Translations under genes and position numbers: made by a program
Part shown: piece after piece, positions 35,492 to 45,263 of the stretch
How positions within the stretch are numbered: the first letter of the stretch is position 1
Layout of the letters: every line of letters starts with the position of its first letter
Source: Rhodoblastus sp963710275
Lineage (GTDB): Bacteria > Pseudomonadota > Alphaproteobacteria > Rhizobiales > Beijerinckiaceae
Assembly: GCA_963710275.1 (NCBI GenBank)
Contig: CAVPZS010000005.1
Coordinates: forward strand, 372,001 to 436,000
Reading direction: 5' to 3'
DNA: 64,000 nt
Notes under the pieces: generated by a model
Database searches by the model: none
The model's input: the letters and a program-made list of their open reading frames with translations, nothing else
Told to the model about the DNA's origin: nothing

Positions 35492-36067
35492 ATGGTCAAG
35501 CTGAACAAAATTTACACACGGACCGGAGACGACGGCTCGACAGGACTTGCCAATGGAGAAAGGCGCTCGAAATGCGACCCGCGGGTCGAAGCCTATGGCG
35601 ACATTGACGAGACGAATTCTGCGATCGGTCTTGCGCGGCTTTCCACCGCCGCCAGTCCCGATCTCGACGCCATGCTGGCGCGCATACAGAATGACCTGTT
35701 CGACTTGGGCGCCGATCTTGCCACGCCGCCGTCGGACAAGCCTTTGGGCTATGAGCCTTTGCGCATCGTCGCAACCCAGGTCGCGCGGCTCGAAGACGAA
35801 ATCGACGCGCTCAATGCGCGACTGACTCCCTTAAAATCCTTTGTTCTTCCCGGCGGCTCCCCGGCCGCCGCCGCATTGCATCTCGCCCGCGCGATTTCTC
35901 GCCGCGCGGAGAGGCGCATGGTCGCGCTGGTTGCCGACGGCGAAACGGTTTCCGCGCCGGCGCTTCAATTCGTCAACCGCCTGTCGGATTTCCTTTTCGT
36001 CGCCGCCCGAATCGCCAATGACGACGGCTCGGCCGATATTTTGTGGCGCCCCGGGCACAATCGGTGA
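35492..36067 (+). CDS. Cob(I)alamin adenosyltransferase, PduO type
   Basis: A 191-residue corrinoid adenosyltransferase that makes adenosylcobalamin from cob(I)alamin and ATP. It opens with the ATP loop KIYTRTGDDGSTGLANG, contains DETNSAIGLAR, the substrate segment FVLPGGSPAAAALHLARAI, the RRAERRMVAL helix, and ends FLFVAARIAND, all diagnostic for the PduO/MMAB family. It is consistent with a B12-dependent mutase elsewhere in the genome. The gap up to etfB (36068-36203) shows no gene. Confidence 0.95.
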   Translation: MVKLNKIYTRTGDDGSTGLANGERRSKCDPRVEAYGDIDETNSAIGLARLSTAASPDLDAMLARIQNDLFDLGADLATPPSDKPLGYEPLRIVATQVARLEDEIDALNARLTPLKSFVLPGGSPAAAALHLARAISRRAERRMVALVADGETVSAPALQFVNRLSDFLFVAARIANDDGSADILWRPGHNR

Positions 36068-36203
36068 AGGCTCCGCTTCGTCTTCGGCTATTTGACGCGC
36101 CGCGTCGCGGCTTTATCTCGCCTCAAGGCGGCGTTGACTCGCCAGAGCGCCGCGATTACCAGATAATTCCCGGCATTTCAGCTCCCATTGGAGGTCGAAG
36201 CAG

Positions 36204-36953
36204 ATGAAGATTCTCGTGCCCGTGAAACGGGTCGTTGATTACAACGTCAAGATCAGGGTGAAGACGGACGGGTCGGGCGTCGAGCTGGCCAATGTCAAGA
36301 TGTCGATGAATCCGTTCGACGAAATTGCCGTCGAAGAGGCGCTTCGGCTTAGGGAAGCGGGCAAGGCGACGGAGGTGATCGTCGTTTCGATCGGTCCCCA
36401 GCAAGCGACCGAGACCCTGCGCACCGGCCTCGCCATGGGCGCCGACCGCGGCGTGCTAGTGAAGGTCGACGCCGCTGTCGAACCGCTGGCCGTGGCCAAA
36501 ATCCTCAAGGCCGTGGCGCTGGAAGAGCAGCCGGGCCTGATCATTCTCGGCAAGCAGGCGATCGACGACGATTCCAACCAGACCGGCCAGATGCTCGCCG
36601 CCCTGCTCGGCTGGGGACAGGGCACGTTCGCCTCGAAAGTCGAGATCGCCGACGGCGCTGTCGACGTGACCCGGGAGGTCGACGGCGGATTACAGACAGT
36701 GACGCTGAAATTGCCGGCTGTCGTGACGACTGATCTGCGCCTCAACGAGCCGCGCTACGCTTCGCTGCCCAATATCATGAAGGCTAAGAAGAAGCCGATC
36801 GCCGAGAAGACGCCGGCTGATTACGGCGTCGACGTCGCGCCGCGCCTGAAGGTGCTGAAGACGACCGAGCCGTCGAGCCGCAAGGCCGGAGTGAAGGTAG
36901 GGTCCGTGGCCGAACTCGTCGGCAAGCTCAAGAATGAAGCCGGGGTGCTCTGA
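36204..36953 (+). CDS. etfB: Electron transfer flavoprotein subunit beta
   Basis: EtfB is the AMP-binding subunit of ETF, which passes electrons from acyl-CoA dehydrogenases to ETF-ubiquinone oxidoreductase. The 249-residue protein opens MKILVPVKRVVDYNVKIRVK, with MSMNPFDEIAVEEALRL, the nucleotide segment GKQAIDDDSNQTGQMLAALL and the recognition-loop LPAVVTTDLRLNEPRYASLP. GGAGG precedes the ATG. The stop overlaps the etfA start (TGATG). Confidence 0.97.
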   Translation: MKILVPVKRVVDYNVKIRVKTDGSGVELANVKMSMNPFDEIAVEEALRLREAGKATEVIVVSIGPQQATETLRTGLAMGADRGVLVKVDAAVEPLAVAKILKAVALEEQPGLIILGKQAIDDDSNQTGQMLAALLGWGQGTFASKVEIADGAVDVTREVDGGLQTVTLKLPAVVTTDLRLNEPRYASLPNIMKAKKKPIAEKTPADYGVDVAPRLKVLKTTEPSSRKAGVKVGSVAELVGKLKNEAGVL

Positions 36954-37894
36954 TGACGACTCTTCTTCTCGCCGAAGTCCACAACGGCCACCTCAACGAC
37001 GCCACCGCCAAGGCGCTGACCGCCGCATCCGCCCTTGGCGCGCCGGTCCACATTCTCGTCGCCGGCGCCGGCGACGAGGCTGCGCAGGCCGCAGCCAAGC
37101 TGGCGGGCGTGGAAAAAGTGCTGACGGTCTCGAATGACGCCCTGGTCCATGGCGTCGCCGAACCCCTGGCGGAGCTGATCGTCTCTCTGGCGCCGGGTTA
37201 TGACGCGATCCTGGCGCCGGCCACCTCGACCGGCAAGAACGTGTTGCCGCGCGTCGCGGCATTGCTCGATGTTGCGCAGATTTCGGAAATCTCCAAGGTC
37301 GTCTCGCCCGACACCTTCGAGCGTCCGATCTATGCCGGCAACGCCATCCAGACGGTGCAAGCGACGGACGCCAAGAAGGTGATCACCGTGCGCACCTCCA
37401 CTTTCGCTGCGACCGGCGAAGGCGGCTCGGCCTCGATCGAGGCGATCGCGGCGCCCGCAGACTCAAGCCTTTCGAACTTCAAGAGCGAATCGCTGGCGAA
37501 ATCCGACCGCCCCGAGCTGACCTCGGCGAAGATCATCATCTCCGGCGGCCGGGCGATGCAGAACGCGGAAAACTTCAAGACCTACATCGAGCCGGTGGCT
37601 GACAAGCTTGGCGCGGCCATGGGGGCGTCGCGCGCGGCGGTAGACGCCGGCTATGCGCCGAATGACTGGCAGGTCGGCCAGACAGGCAAGGTCGTGGCGC
37701 CGGAGCTCTACATCGCCGTAGGCATATCCGGCGCGATCCAGCATCTGGCCGGCATGAAGGATTCCAAGGTCATCGTCGCCATCAACAAGGATGAGGAGGC
37801 CCCGATCTTCCAGGTCGCGGATTACGGTCTCGTCGCTGATCTCTATGCCGCGCTGCCTGAGCTCAATCTCGAACTCGGCAAAATCGGTCGTTAG
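36953..37894 (+). CDS. etfA: Electron transfer flavoprotein subunit alpha
   Basis: EtfA binds FAD and contacts the dehydrogenase partners. The 313-residue protein begins MTTLLLAEVHNGHLNDATA; the C-terminal FAD domain shows IISGGRAMQ, GASRAAVDAGYAPNDWQVGQ (FAD), GISGAIQHLAGMKDS and VAINKDEEAPIFQVADYGLV. It overlaps etfB by one base and is followed by a 3-hydroxyacyl-CoA dehydrogenase, a common pairing linked to fatty-acid or PHB metabolism. Confidence 0.97.
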   Translation: MTTLLLAEVHNGHLNDATAKALTAASALGAPVHILVAGAGDEAAQAAAKLAGVEKVLTVSNDALVHGVAEPLAELIVSLAPGYDAILAPATSTGKNVLPRVAALLDVAQISEISKVVSPDTFERPIYAGNAIQTVQATDAKKVITVRTSTFAATGEGGSASIEAIAAPADSSLSNFKSESLAKSDRPELTSAKIIISGGRAMQNAENFKTYIEPVADKLGAAMGASRAAVDAGYAPNDWQVGQTGKVVAPELYIAVGISGAIQHLAGMKDSKVIVAINKDEEAPIFQVADYGLVADLYAALPELNLELGKIGR

Positions 37895-37963
37895 ACTTAA
37901 TGCGTCGGTGGCGATTGTGACTTATGATCGCCGCCGTTTCCAAGAACCGTTTGGGAATTGGTC

Positions 37964-38845
37964 ATGACCTTTGAGATTCGTAAGATCGGCGTCATCGGCG
38001 CAGGCCAGATGGGCAGTGGCATTGCGCAAGTGAGCGCGGTCGCCGGTTTCGACGTCGTCCTGAACGATCTGGCCCAAGAACGAATCAGTGCGGCAATCGC
38101 CAAAATCGACGCCAATCTTGCTCGGCTGGTCGAGCGGGACGCGATGACCTCCGCGGACAAAAATGCCGCGATGGCGCGGATCAAGGCCGGGCCTGATTTT
38201 CAAGCCTTGGCCGACGCCGATCTCGTCATGGAGGCCGCAGCCGAAAACGAGGACGTCAAGCGCAAGATTTTCAGCAGTCTCTGCCCATATCTGAAGAGCG
38301 ACGCGATCGTCGCCACGAATACGTCGTCCATTTCGATTACACGGCTGGCGTCGATCACCGACCGTCCCGGCCGCTTCATCGGCATACATTTCATGAATCC
38401 CGTACCGCGCATGCAGCTGGTCGAATTGATACGCGGCATAGCCACTGATGACGAAACTTTTCGGGCTGCGCGCTCCTATATCGAAAACCTGCATAAAACA
38501 GTTACGGTTTCCGAAGATTTTCCCGCCTTCATAGTCAACCGCATCCTGCTGCCGATGATCAATGAGGCAATTTATACCCTTTACGAAGGCGTCGGTTCAG
38601 TTGATGCGATCGACACCGCCATGCGGCTTGGCGCCAATCATCCGATGGGGCCGCTGCAACTTGCTGACTTTATCGGCCTGGATACGTGTCTTTCTGTCAT
38701 GCAGGTTCTCCATGAGGGTTTGGCTGATTCGAAATATCGCCCCTGTCCGCTGTTGGTGAAATACGTCGAAGCCGGTTGGCTCGGCCGGAAGACCCAGCGC
38801 GGCTTTTACGATTATCGTAGCGGCGCGCCCGTCCCGACGCGATAA
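37964..38845 (+). CDS. 3-hydroxybutyryl-CoA / 3-hydroxyacyl-CoA dehydrogenase
   Basis: A 293-residue NAD-dependent dehydrogenase of the HbdA/PaaH family. The Rossmann loop is GAGQMG (12-17), the catalytic His lies in GIHFMNPVPRM with the partner Glu in VELI, NTSSISITRLA is the CoA-binding block, and DFPAFIVNRILLPMINEA leads into the C-terminal dimer domain ending RGFYDYR. It interconverts acetoacetyl-CoA and (S)-3-hydroxybutyryl-CoA. ATG 37964 is preferred over TTG 37958. It follows etfA by 69 nt and may use ETF-linked pathways. Confidence 0.93.
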   Translation: MTFEIRKIGVIGAGQMGSGIAQVSAVAGFDVVLNDLAQERISAAIAKIDANLARLVERDAMTSADKNAAMARIKAGPDFQALADADLVMEAAAENEDVKRKIFSSLCPYLKSDAIVATNTSSISITRLASITDRPGRFIGIHFMNPVPRMQLVELIRGIATDDETFRAARSYIENLHKTVTVSEDFPAFIVNRILLPMINEAIYTLYEGVGSVDAIDTAMRLGANHPMGPLQLADFIGLDTCLSVMQVLHEGLADSKYRPCPLLVKYVEAGWLGRKTQRGFYDYRSGAPVPTR

Positions 38846-38879
38846 TTCGCCGCACCGTCAAGAATTCGACCGCGACGCC

Positions 38880-38907
38880 TTCACAAAGACGTCATTGCCC
38901 CTATACA
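38880..38907 (+). promoter_or_regulatory. Putative promoter upstream of the small-ORF/HNH run
   Basis: TTCACA, a 16-nt spacer and TATACA, ending 54 nt before the first small ORF. Both boxes are near consensus; strength is unknown. Confidence 0.4.
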
Positions 38908-38961
38908 GTATGGGTATCCGAGATTCGTCCCGTAGAGGGAGCGATTTGGACGGAGCGGCCC

Positions 38962-39075
38962 ATGACTGATCATGTCACGCCGAAATTTAAGCTGGAGCTT
39001 CGCCCGGCTATCCTTTTTTTGCCTTTGAAGCTGGACCCCGGCGCGCAAAGATCCAGGTCCGGAGGCGCGGCATGA
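38962..39075 (+). CDS. Possible small protein (37 aa) upstream of the HNH gene
   Basis: An ATG-initiated ORF with GGAG 6 nt upstream. The product starts MTDHVTPKFKLELRPAILFL, weakly hydrophobic in the middle and basic at the C-terminus. Its stop overlaps the start of the next small ORF (ATGA). I do not recognise it and length alone gives no proof of coding; support comes only from the Shine-Dalgarno and the coupled arrangement. Confidence 0.3.
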   Translation: MTDHVTPKFKLELRPAILFLPLKLDPGAQRSRSGGAA

Positions 39076-39212
39076 GGGCCGCGTCGTCTCTGCATCGGCG
39101 CAACCAGGCGTGCTATGTGGAAACGACGGACACGAAAACTGTGTCCAAAAAGTTTTTGCTTTCCAAATCAGATGGTCGTTCTAGCAATTCTTCTCGGCGG
39201 AGGGCGTCATGA
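39072..39212 (+). CDS. Possible small basic protein (46 aa) coupled to the HNH gene
   Basis: An ATG-initiated ORF with GGAGG 6 nt upstream, one of the better Shine-Dalgarno sequences in the window. The product begins MRAASSLHRRNQACYVETTD and is rich in Lys, Arg and Ser. It overlaps the preceding small ORF and the HNH gene by ATGA at each end, so it could be a translated leader that couples expression to the HNH gene. No family is recognised. Confidence 0.35.
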   Translation: MRAASSLHRRNQACYVETTDTKTVSKKFLLSKSDGRSSNSSRRRAS

Positions 39213-39775
39213 ACGCTCACGTCGCCAATCTGCGCACGCTTGTATTGAATGCAGATATGCAACCCGTCAGCTGGGCCCCGTTGTCGATCTGGAGCTGGCA
39301 GGACGCCCTGGTGGCCTTGCTCAAGGGCCGCGTCTATCCGGTGGCGACATATGACGATGTGGTTGTCCGTTCGGCCAACCGGTCCTTCGAGGTCCCGTCG
39401 GTTGTCGCGCTCAAGGCATACCACCGTCGCAAGACGATCGCGTTCACTCGCTATCACGTTTTTCTCCGCGATGAGTTCACTTGCCAATATTGCGGTCAAA
39501 AGGCCTTGGCCAAGGATTTGACATTCGATCACGTGACGCCGCGTTCGAAAGGCGGGCAAACTGTATGGTCGAATATCGTCGCCTGCTGCCAGCGCGACAA
39601 CCTTCTCAAAGCCGACATGACGCCGAAACAAGCGGGATTGAAATTGCGTCGCCAGCCTTTTGAGCCCTCACCCTATCAGCTCGACATGATCGCCCGCCGG
39701 CTTCCTCAGGCCAATAGCGAGTTGCATAAGACCTGGAACGATTTCCTCTACTGGGATTCGGAACTGGAGCGCTGA
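39209..39775 (+). CDS. HNH endonuclease
   Basis: A 188-residue HNH nuclease. The zinc-binding cysteines are Cys92 and Cys95 (FTCQYCG) and Cys126/127 (VACCQRDN); the catalytic core is FDHVTPRSKGG (Asp107, His108) with Asn122 in WSNIV. The N-terminal 80 residues, with LVLNADMQPVSWAPLSIW, are typical of a widespread alphaproteobacterial HNH_5 group found as single housekeeping-like genes rather than in restriction systems. No methyltransferase or phage gene is adjacent. Function is unknown beyond probable nuclease activity. Confidence 0.9.
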   Translation: MNAHVANLRTLVLNADMQPVSWAPLSIWSWQDALVALLKGRVYPVATYDDVVVRSANRSFEVPSVVALKAYHRRKTIAFTRYHVFLRDEFTCQYCGQKALAKDLTFDHVTPRSKGGQTVWSNIVACCQRDNLLKADMTPKQAGLKLRRQPFEPSPYQLDMIARRLPQANSELHKTWNDFLYWDSELER

Positions 39776-39855
39776 AGCGACGTTGGAAATTGCCGATCGG
39801 GCGCCTGGCCTTGCGCTAAATTAGCGGTCCAGGTCAGAATAGCGTTCAATGCGGA

Positions 39856-39884
39856 TTGACAGCGGCGCGCCGCACGAATAACCC
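39856..39884 (+). promoter_or_regulatory. Putative promoter of the FYDLN-acid protein gene
   Basis: A perfect TTGACA (39856-39861), 17-nt spacer and TAACCC, 68 nt upstream of the TTG start of the FYDLN gene. The -10 is weak. Confidence 0.45.
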
Positions 39885-39951
39885 CACCGTCCTGTAAGCA
39901 TTATGACCGTCCTGGCCCTTGCCGGCGGACGACGACAGGGGATGAGCGAAA

Positions 39952-40320
39952 TTGGCCAAACCGGAACTCGGCAGCAAGCGCCAGTGCCAGAATTGCGGCG
40001 CGAAATTTTTCGATCTGAATAAGGATCCGATCCTGTGTCCCAAGTGCGGGGCGACCTTTCAACCACCCGCTTTGTCGCGCGCGGCCGCGCGTGCGGCCGC
40101 GGCGGATGATGAAGAAACCGAATTGCCGGAAGCCGGCGCCGAACTGGTGTCGCTTGAAGACGCCGAAGCGACCGATGAAAAGGTCGCAGCCGTCGCGGAC
40201 GATGATGTTGACCTGGGCGATGACGCCGCCGACGACACTTTCCTCGAAGAAGAGGAAGAAGATAACGACGACGTATCGACATTGATCGACGGCGATATCG
40301 AGACCGACGAGGAAGCCTGA
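39952..40320 (+). CDS. TIGR02300 family protein (FYDLN acid domain)
   Basis: A 122-residue protein with an N-terminal zinc ribbon (Cys12, Cys15, Cys29, Cys32) around the FFDLNKDP motif that names the family, then a short Ala-rich linker and a very acidic C-terminal tail with long Asp/Glu runs. The start is TTG at 39952, with a GGGGATGAG stretch upstream. The family is restricted to Alphaproteobacteria and its function is unknown; the acidic tail suggests a protein-binding or nucleic-acid-mimicking role, which is inference only. A strong terminator and a tRNA gene follow. Confidence 0.92.
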   Translation: MAKPELGSKRQCQNCGAKFFDLNKDPILCPKCGATFQPPALSRAAARAAAADDEETELPEAGAELVSLEDAEATDEKVAAVADDDVDLGDDAADDTFLEEEEEDNDDVSTLIDGDIETDEEA

Positions 40321-40339
40321 ACATCCTTGCGAAAAGTTT

Positions 40340-40376
40340 GCGCCCGCTCCGTCGCATCCGGAGCGGGCGCTTTTTT
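40340..40376 (+). terminator. Rho-independent terminator after the FYDLN gene
   Basis: A perfect 12-bp stem (GCGCCCGCTCCG with CGGAGCGGGCGC), 7-nt loop and six T, 19 nt after the stop codon. Confidence 0.92.
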
Positions 40377-40486
40377 CTGGATTATTCAGCACAGAAAAAA
40401 GAAAATTGAGGGCGTGTAAGTTAGCTGCGGCGGATGAAATAAATTTTGCAAAGCGCAAATTTTTCCCGCGTCGAGCATCAAGGGGC

Positions 40487-40515
40487 TTGTCGCATCGCCG
40501 CCTTGCCGCTATACA
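40487..40515 (+). promoter_or_regulatory. Promoter of tRNA-Ala
   Basis: TTGTCG, 17-nt spacer and TATACA, about 63 nt upstream of the mature tRNA 5' end. No other gene lies between it and the tRNA. Confidence 0.6.
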
Positions 40516-40577
40516 CCCGCCCACTGCCTCGCCGTAACGCGGTCGGCCTGCCCAAAGGCCGGAGGTTGATAAAATGT

Positions 40578-42033
<1,456 letters not shown>

Positions 42034-42127
42034 TGCGCGCTCGCTCCCTTCGTCAAAACCAAGAGGTTCGAGCGTAAAACCAGTTAAATTAAGGCGCGGC
42101 GCCGAGCCCTCGCCACAATCTTACCGG

Positions 42128-43072
42128 CTAAGCAGTATTTTCTGGCATTCGGGCGGCAGGGCCGCCATGGTCAACGGGCGGCCTTGGCTTGGCGTGAGGG
42201 TTGACACGCGGATGAAGGACGCCCGGCTTGAACCACCACGCCAGGGAAGCCGCGTCACAGCCCTCGCCCGGCGGAACCGGATCCTGCTCCTTGCAGGCGT
42301 CGCTGCCATCCGGACAGGCGATGCGAACGTGGAAATGGTAATTGTGCCCGTAATAGGGGCGCACCTTGTTCAGCCACGAGCGATCGCCTGTCGCATCGCG
42401 GCAGAGCGCCTTCTTGATCGCCGCATTGACGAAAATGCGCTCGACGCCGGGATCGCGGGCCGCTGCTCGTATGATGGCCAAGTGCCCAGGCGACCAGACC
42501 GAGCGATCTATGTCGAGGCCATCCGGTCTCACCATGTTCGTCGCCGACATCTCCTCGCGCTCTCGCCGCGACAATGACCGGTCCGGCATCGGCGTCAGCC
42601 AAATGTCGGCGTCGAGACCAATCTGGTGCGACGCGTGGCCCGTAATCATCGGGCCTCCACGCGGTTGCGACATATCGCCGACCAGGATTCCCGGCCAATT
42701 GGCTTCTTGCGGCGCCCGGCTCGAGAGGCGTTCAAGGAATTTCACGAGATTCGGGTGCCCCCAGTTGCGATCGCGCGAAATGCGCATCACCTGCCAGGTC
42801 TCGCCATTCACGGGCAAGGCCTGGGCTCCGGCCAGGCAACCGCGTGAATAGAAACCTATAGCCCGCGCCGCCAGGCTTGCCGGTTCATTGACTCGTCCGA
42901 ACAGTTCCTTGGCCGGCGTCGCGGGATCATTGGGGTGGGCCAATGCCGGCAAAGGTTTTGGATCGACGGAGCCTCGTTCTTGCGCCAAGACGCCATTGCA
43001 ATGGAGAAAAGTCAGGCCGATGAGGGCTAAAAAACTGAGTTTAACCATGTCAAAACGTTTTCCGAACTGCAT
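42128..43072 (-). CDS. mepA: Penicillin-insensitive murein endopeptidase MepA
   Basis: MepA is a zinc LAS-family peptidase that cuts D-Ala-mDAP cross-links in peptidoglycan. The 314-residue protein has a signal peptide (MQFGKRFDMVKLSFLALIGL...) and family motifs: GHASHQIGLDADIWL with the His and Asp zinc ligands, and YGHNYHFHVRIACP with the other histidines, plus several cysteines for disulfides. The start at 43072 has AAAGG 8 nt upstream; ATG 43048 is an alternative. It is divergent from the L,D-transpeptidase, so two periplasmic peptidoglycan enzymes share this locus. Confidence 0.94.
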   Translation of the reverse strand: MQFGKRFDMVKLSFLALIGLTFLHCNGVLAQERGSVDPKPLPALAHPNDPATPAKELFGRVNEPASLAARAIGFYSRGCLAGAQALPVNGETWQVMRISRDRNWGHPNLVKFLERLSSRAPQEANWPGILVGDMSQPRGGPMITGHASHQIGLDADIWLTPMPDRSLSRREREEMSATNMVRPDGLDIDRSVWSPGHLAIIRAAARDPGVERIFVNAAIKKALCRDATGDRSWLNKVRPYYGHNYHFHVRIACPDGSDACKEQDPVPPGEGCDAASLAWWFKPGVLHPRVNPHAKPRPPVDHGGPAARMPENTA

Positions 43073-43166
43073 TCCGTCAACCTTTATGACAATTTGCACT
43101 TTACTGCGATACAGGGAATTGGGATGCTGATTGTCGAGTTTATGGTCAGTTCGTCTGGAGCCAGAC

Positions 43167-43746
43167 ATGCGTAAGTTAGTTCAATTTATCATTGTTTGTA
43201 TTGCCTTTTGCTCTGTGCCGCTGCTCGCACAAGCAAAAGTGCAGATCTCGATCGATCTGTCGTCACAGCGGATGGACGTCGCAGCCTCCAATGGAACATC
43301 CTATTCCTGGCCGATTTCCTCGGCGCGATCCGGTTATTAGCACGCCACGCGGCACATATTCGCCAACCAGCTTGCAAACGATGCACCATTCGAAAAAATA
43401 CCATAATTCGCCGATGCCGCATTCGATTTTCTTTGCCGGCGGCTACGCCATTCACGGCACCTACGCAGTCGGCGCACTGGGCCGCCCCGCTTCGCACGGC
43501 TGCGTCCGCATTTCGCCGGCGAACGCGGCAACGCTTTTTTCCCTGGTGCGCGCCGAGGGCGCAACCATTTCGATCTCCGGTTCGCCGCCGCCGAGCCGGC
43601 CCTTCGCCAGTGAGCGCCACCATCACCATAACCACCACCATTATGCTGCACTCCACCACCATCACCACAGAGTTTCTTACCTTTCCTATGCGCCCAGTCA
43701 TCACCACGGATATGTGGATCGCATTTTCGGAGAAGTGTTGAGGTAA
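43167..43746 (+). CDS. L,D-transpeptidase (YkuD) with histidine-rich C-terminus, frameshifted as sequenced
   Basis: A periplasmic enzyme that makes 3-3 cross-links or anchors proteins to peptidoglycan. ATG 43167 (GGAG 7 nt upstream) gives a signal peptide MRKLVQFIIVCIAFCSVPLL. The frame breaks at 43335-43336 (one extra T in GGTTATTAG, creating a stop); the next frame continues STPRGTYSPTSL, SIFFAGGYAIHGT and the catalytic ASHGCVRIS. Removing one base gives 192 residues. The last 45 residues contain His clusters of 4, 3, 5 and 3, a likely metal-binding tail. An intact catalytic site suggests a consensus error. Confidence 0.88.
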
Positions 43747-43752
43747 CGGGAT

Positions 43753-44028
43753 TTATCTGATCCCGGCGCCGATGTCGTAACGCAGCTTGAGAGCTATGAT
43801 CAGCAGATTAAGCGCCACAGTAACGGCATTGAACAAAATAATCGAGGCCGAGCCGATCATCAGGCCATAAAGCAGCCAAAGGCTGCACCCGAGCACAAAT
43901 GTGATCTGCGTGATCAGGGAAATGGACTTGGCGTCGCGGCTGCGAATAATTTTGATGGCTTGCGGCGTCCAGCAAAGGGTCGTCAAGGTTCCTGCGGCAA
44001 AGCCGACGATTTCTGAACCGAGGTCCAT
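43753..44028 (-). CDS. SemiSWEET family sugar transporter
   Basis: A 91-residue membrane protein with three transmembrane helices (about 5-22, 36-57 and 62-82) and the PQ-loop motif TPQAIK near residue 21. These are the features of bacterial SemiSWEETs, which dimerise to form a sugar pore. It begins MDLGSEIVGFAAGTLTTLCW. The substrate is not predictable from sequence. It stands alone between the L,D-transpeptidase and hrcA, with no sugar catabolic genes nearby. Confidence 0.9.
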   Translation of the reverse strand: MDLGSEIVGFAAGTLTTLCWTPQAIKIIRSRDAKSISLITQITFVLGCSLWLLYGLMIGSASIILFNAVTVALNLLIIALKLRYDIGAGIR

Positions 44029-44062
44029 GCGTCAATTCCCTCGCTGGACGAACCCACCGATC

Positions 44063-45151
44063 TTAAGCGCCGCCGAACAGGCGCGCCATGACTTTCGCCG
44101 TATAATCGACCATCGGCACTACGCGCGCATAATTGAGGCGCGTCGGGCCGATCACGCCGAGAACGCCGACGATGCGGCGCTGGGAATCATGGAAGGGCGC
44201 CGCCACCATTGATGAACCGGATAGCGAGAACAGCTTGTTTTCCGACCCGATGAATATGCGAACTCCTTCGCCGTTTTCTGCGCGCGCTAGCAGATCGATG
44301 ACGTCGCGCTTGGTCTCCAGATCGTCAAAGAGCAAGCGGATGCGCTCGACATCCGCCATGGCGGTCAAATCCTCAAGTAGATTGGCTTGCCCACGTACGA
44401 TGAGATTTTGCGCGGCGCCCGCGGGCCCCGCCCAACTCGCCAGGCCGGCCGAAACCAGGCGCGCCGTCAATACATTCAGTTCGGACTGGGCCGCGACGCG
44501 CGAAGCTTCGATGTCGTCGCGAACTTGCGCCAAGGTGCGACCCCTCAGCCGCGCATTGAGATAATTGCTCGCTTCGATCAGCGAGGAAGGCGGCAGATCG
44601 GCGGGAACCGGCAAGATGCGATTTTCCACGGCGCCATCTTCGGAAACCAGGATCGCCAAGGCCTTTTCCGGCTCGAGCCTGACAAAATCGACCTGTTTGA
44701 GCCGGTTATTCTCCTTGGACGTCAAAACCACGCCGGCGCCTCGCGAAAGACCGGAAAGCAGCAGTCCGGCCTCCGCCAGCGCCTCGTCCATCGTCCTGTC
44801 GCGGGACGCGGCCCGCATCTGGACCTCGATCCGGCTCCGCTCCTGGTCGGTCAGATCACCGATTTGCAGCAGGGAATTGACGAAGAAACGCAATCCAAGT
44901 TCGGTCGGCAAGCGCCCCGCGCTTGTGTGGGGCGAAAAAACGAGCCCCAGTTCCTCGAGATCCTGCATGACGTTGCGGACCGACGCCGCGGACAGAGACA
45001 TCGGAAGAATGCGCGACAGATGTCGTGAACCGACTGGCTCTCCACTCGCCAGATAGGTTTCGACGATGTTTTTGAATATTTCGCGCGACCGTTCGTTAAG
45101 ACGGGACAAGGTCCCGGCGCCCGCCGTCGGAAATTCGGGAATGGAAGCCAT
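44063..45151 (-). CDS. hrcA: Heat-inducible transcription repressor HrcA
   Basis: HrcA represses class I heat-shock genes (groESL, dnaK) by binding CIRCE. The 362-residue protein has the N-terminal winged helix (LNERSREIFKNIVETYLASG, PVGSRHLSR, SAASVRNVMQDLEELGLV, SPHTSAGRLPTELG), a GAF-like middle domain and the conserved C-terminal block IGPTRLNYARVVPMVDYTA. ATG 45151 is chosen because the preceding in-frame residues are not family-like; the Shine-Dalgarno is weak. No CIRCE dyad was found in its upstream region. Confidence 0.95.
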   Translation of the reverse strand: MASIPEFPTAGAGTLSRLNERSREIFKNIVETYLASGEPVGSRHLSRILPMSLSAASVRNVMQDLEELGLVFSPHTSAGRLPTELGLRFFVNSLLQIGDLTDQERSRIEVQMRAASRDRTMDEALAEAGLLLSGLSRGAGVVLTSKENNRLKQVDFVRLEPEKALAILVSEDGAVENRILPVPADLPPSSLIEASNYLNARLRGRTLAQVRDDIEASRVAAQSELNVLTARLVSAGLASWAGPAGAAQNLIVRGQANLLEDLTAMADVERIRLLFDDLETKRDVIDLLARAENGEGVRIFIGSENKLFSLSGSSMVAAPFHDSQRRIVGVLGVIGPTRLNYARVVPMVDYTAKVMARLFGGA

Positions 45152-45210
45152 AACCGATCTTTGCGCGTTGCGGGCGAACGCGCAAGCGGCGAGATGTCCA
45201 CCCATAAGTT

Positions 45211-45241
45211 AAAACCCCGCCGGGCGGACCAGCGGGGTTTA
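45211..45241 (-). terminator. Terminator downstream of rpsT
   Basis: AAACCCCGC and GCGGGGTTT, a 9-bp stem with an 11-nt loop; on the minus strand it ends in TTTT then AACTT. It lies 23 nt after the rpsT stop. Confidence 0.75.
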
Positions 45242-45263
45242 AGAATTCGTCAAGTTCAGTGGA

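Noticed and set aside
39209..39775. Part of a restriction or anti-phage system (HNH)
   Set aside because: No methyltransferase, helicase or other defence gene is adjacent; the protein matches a stand-alone alphaproteobacterial HNH group.
45150..45210. CIRCE element controlling hrcA
   Set aside because: No TTAGCACTC-N9-GAGTGCTAA dyad is present upstream of hrcA.
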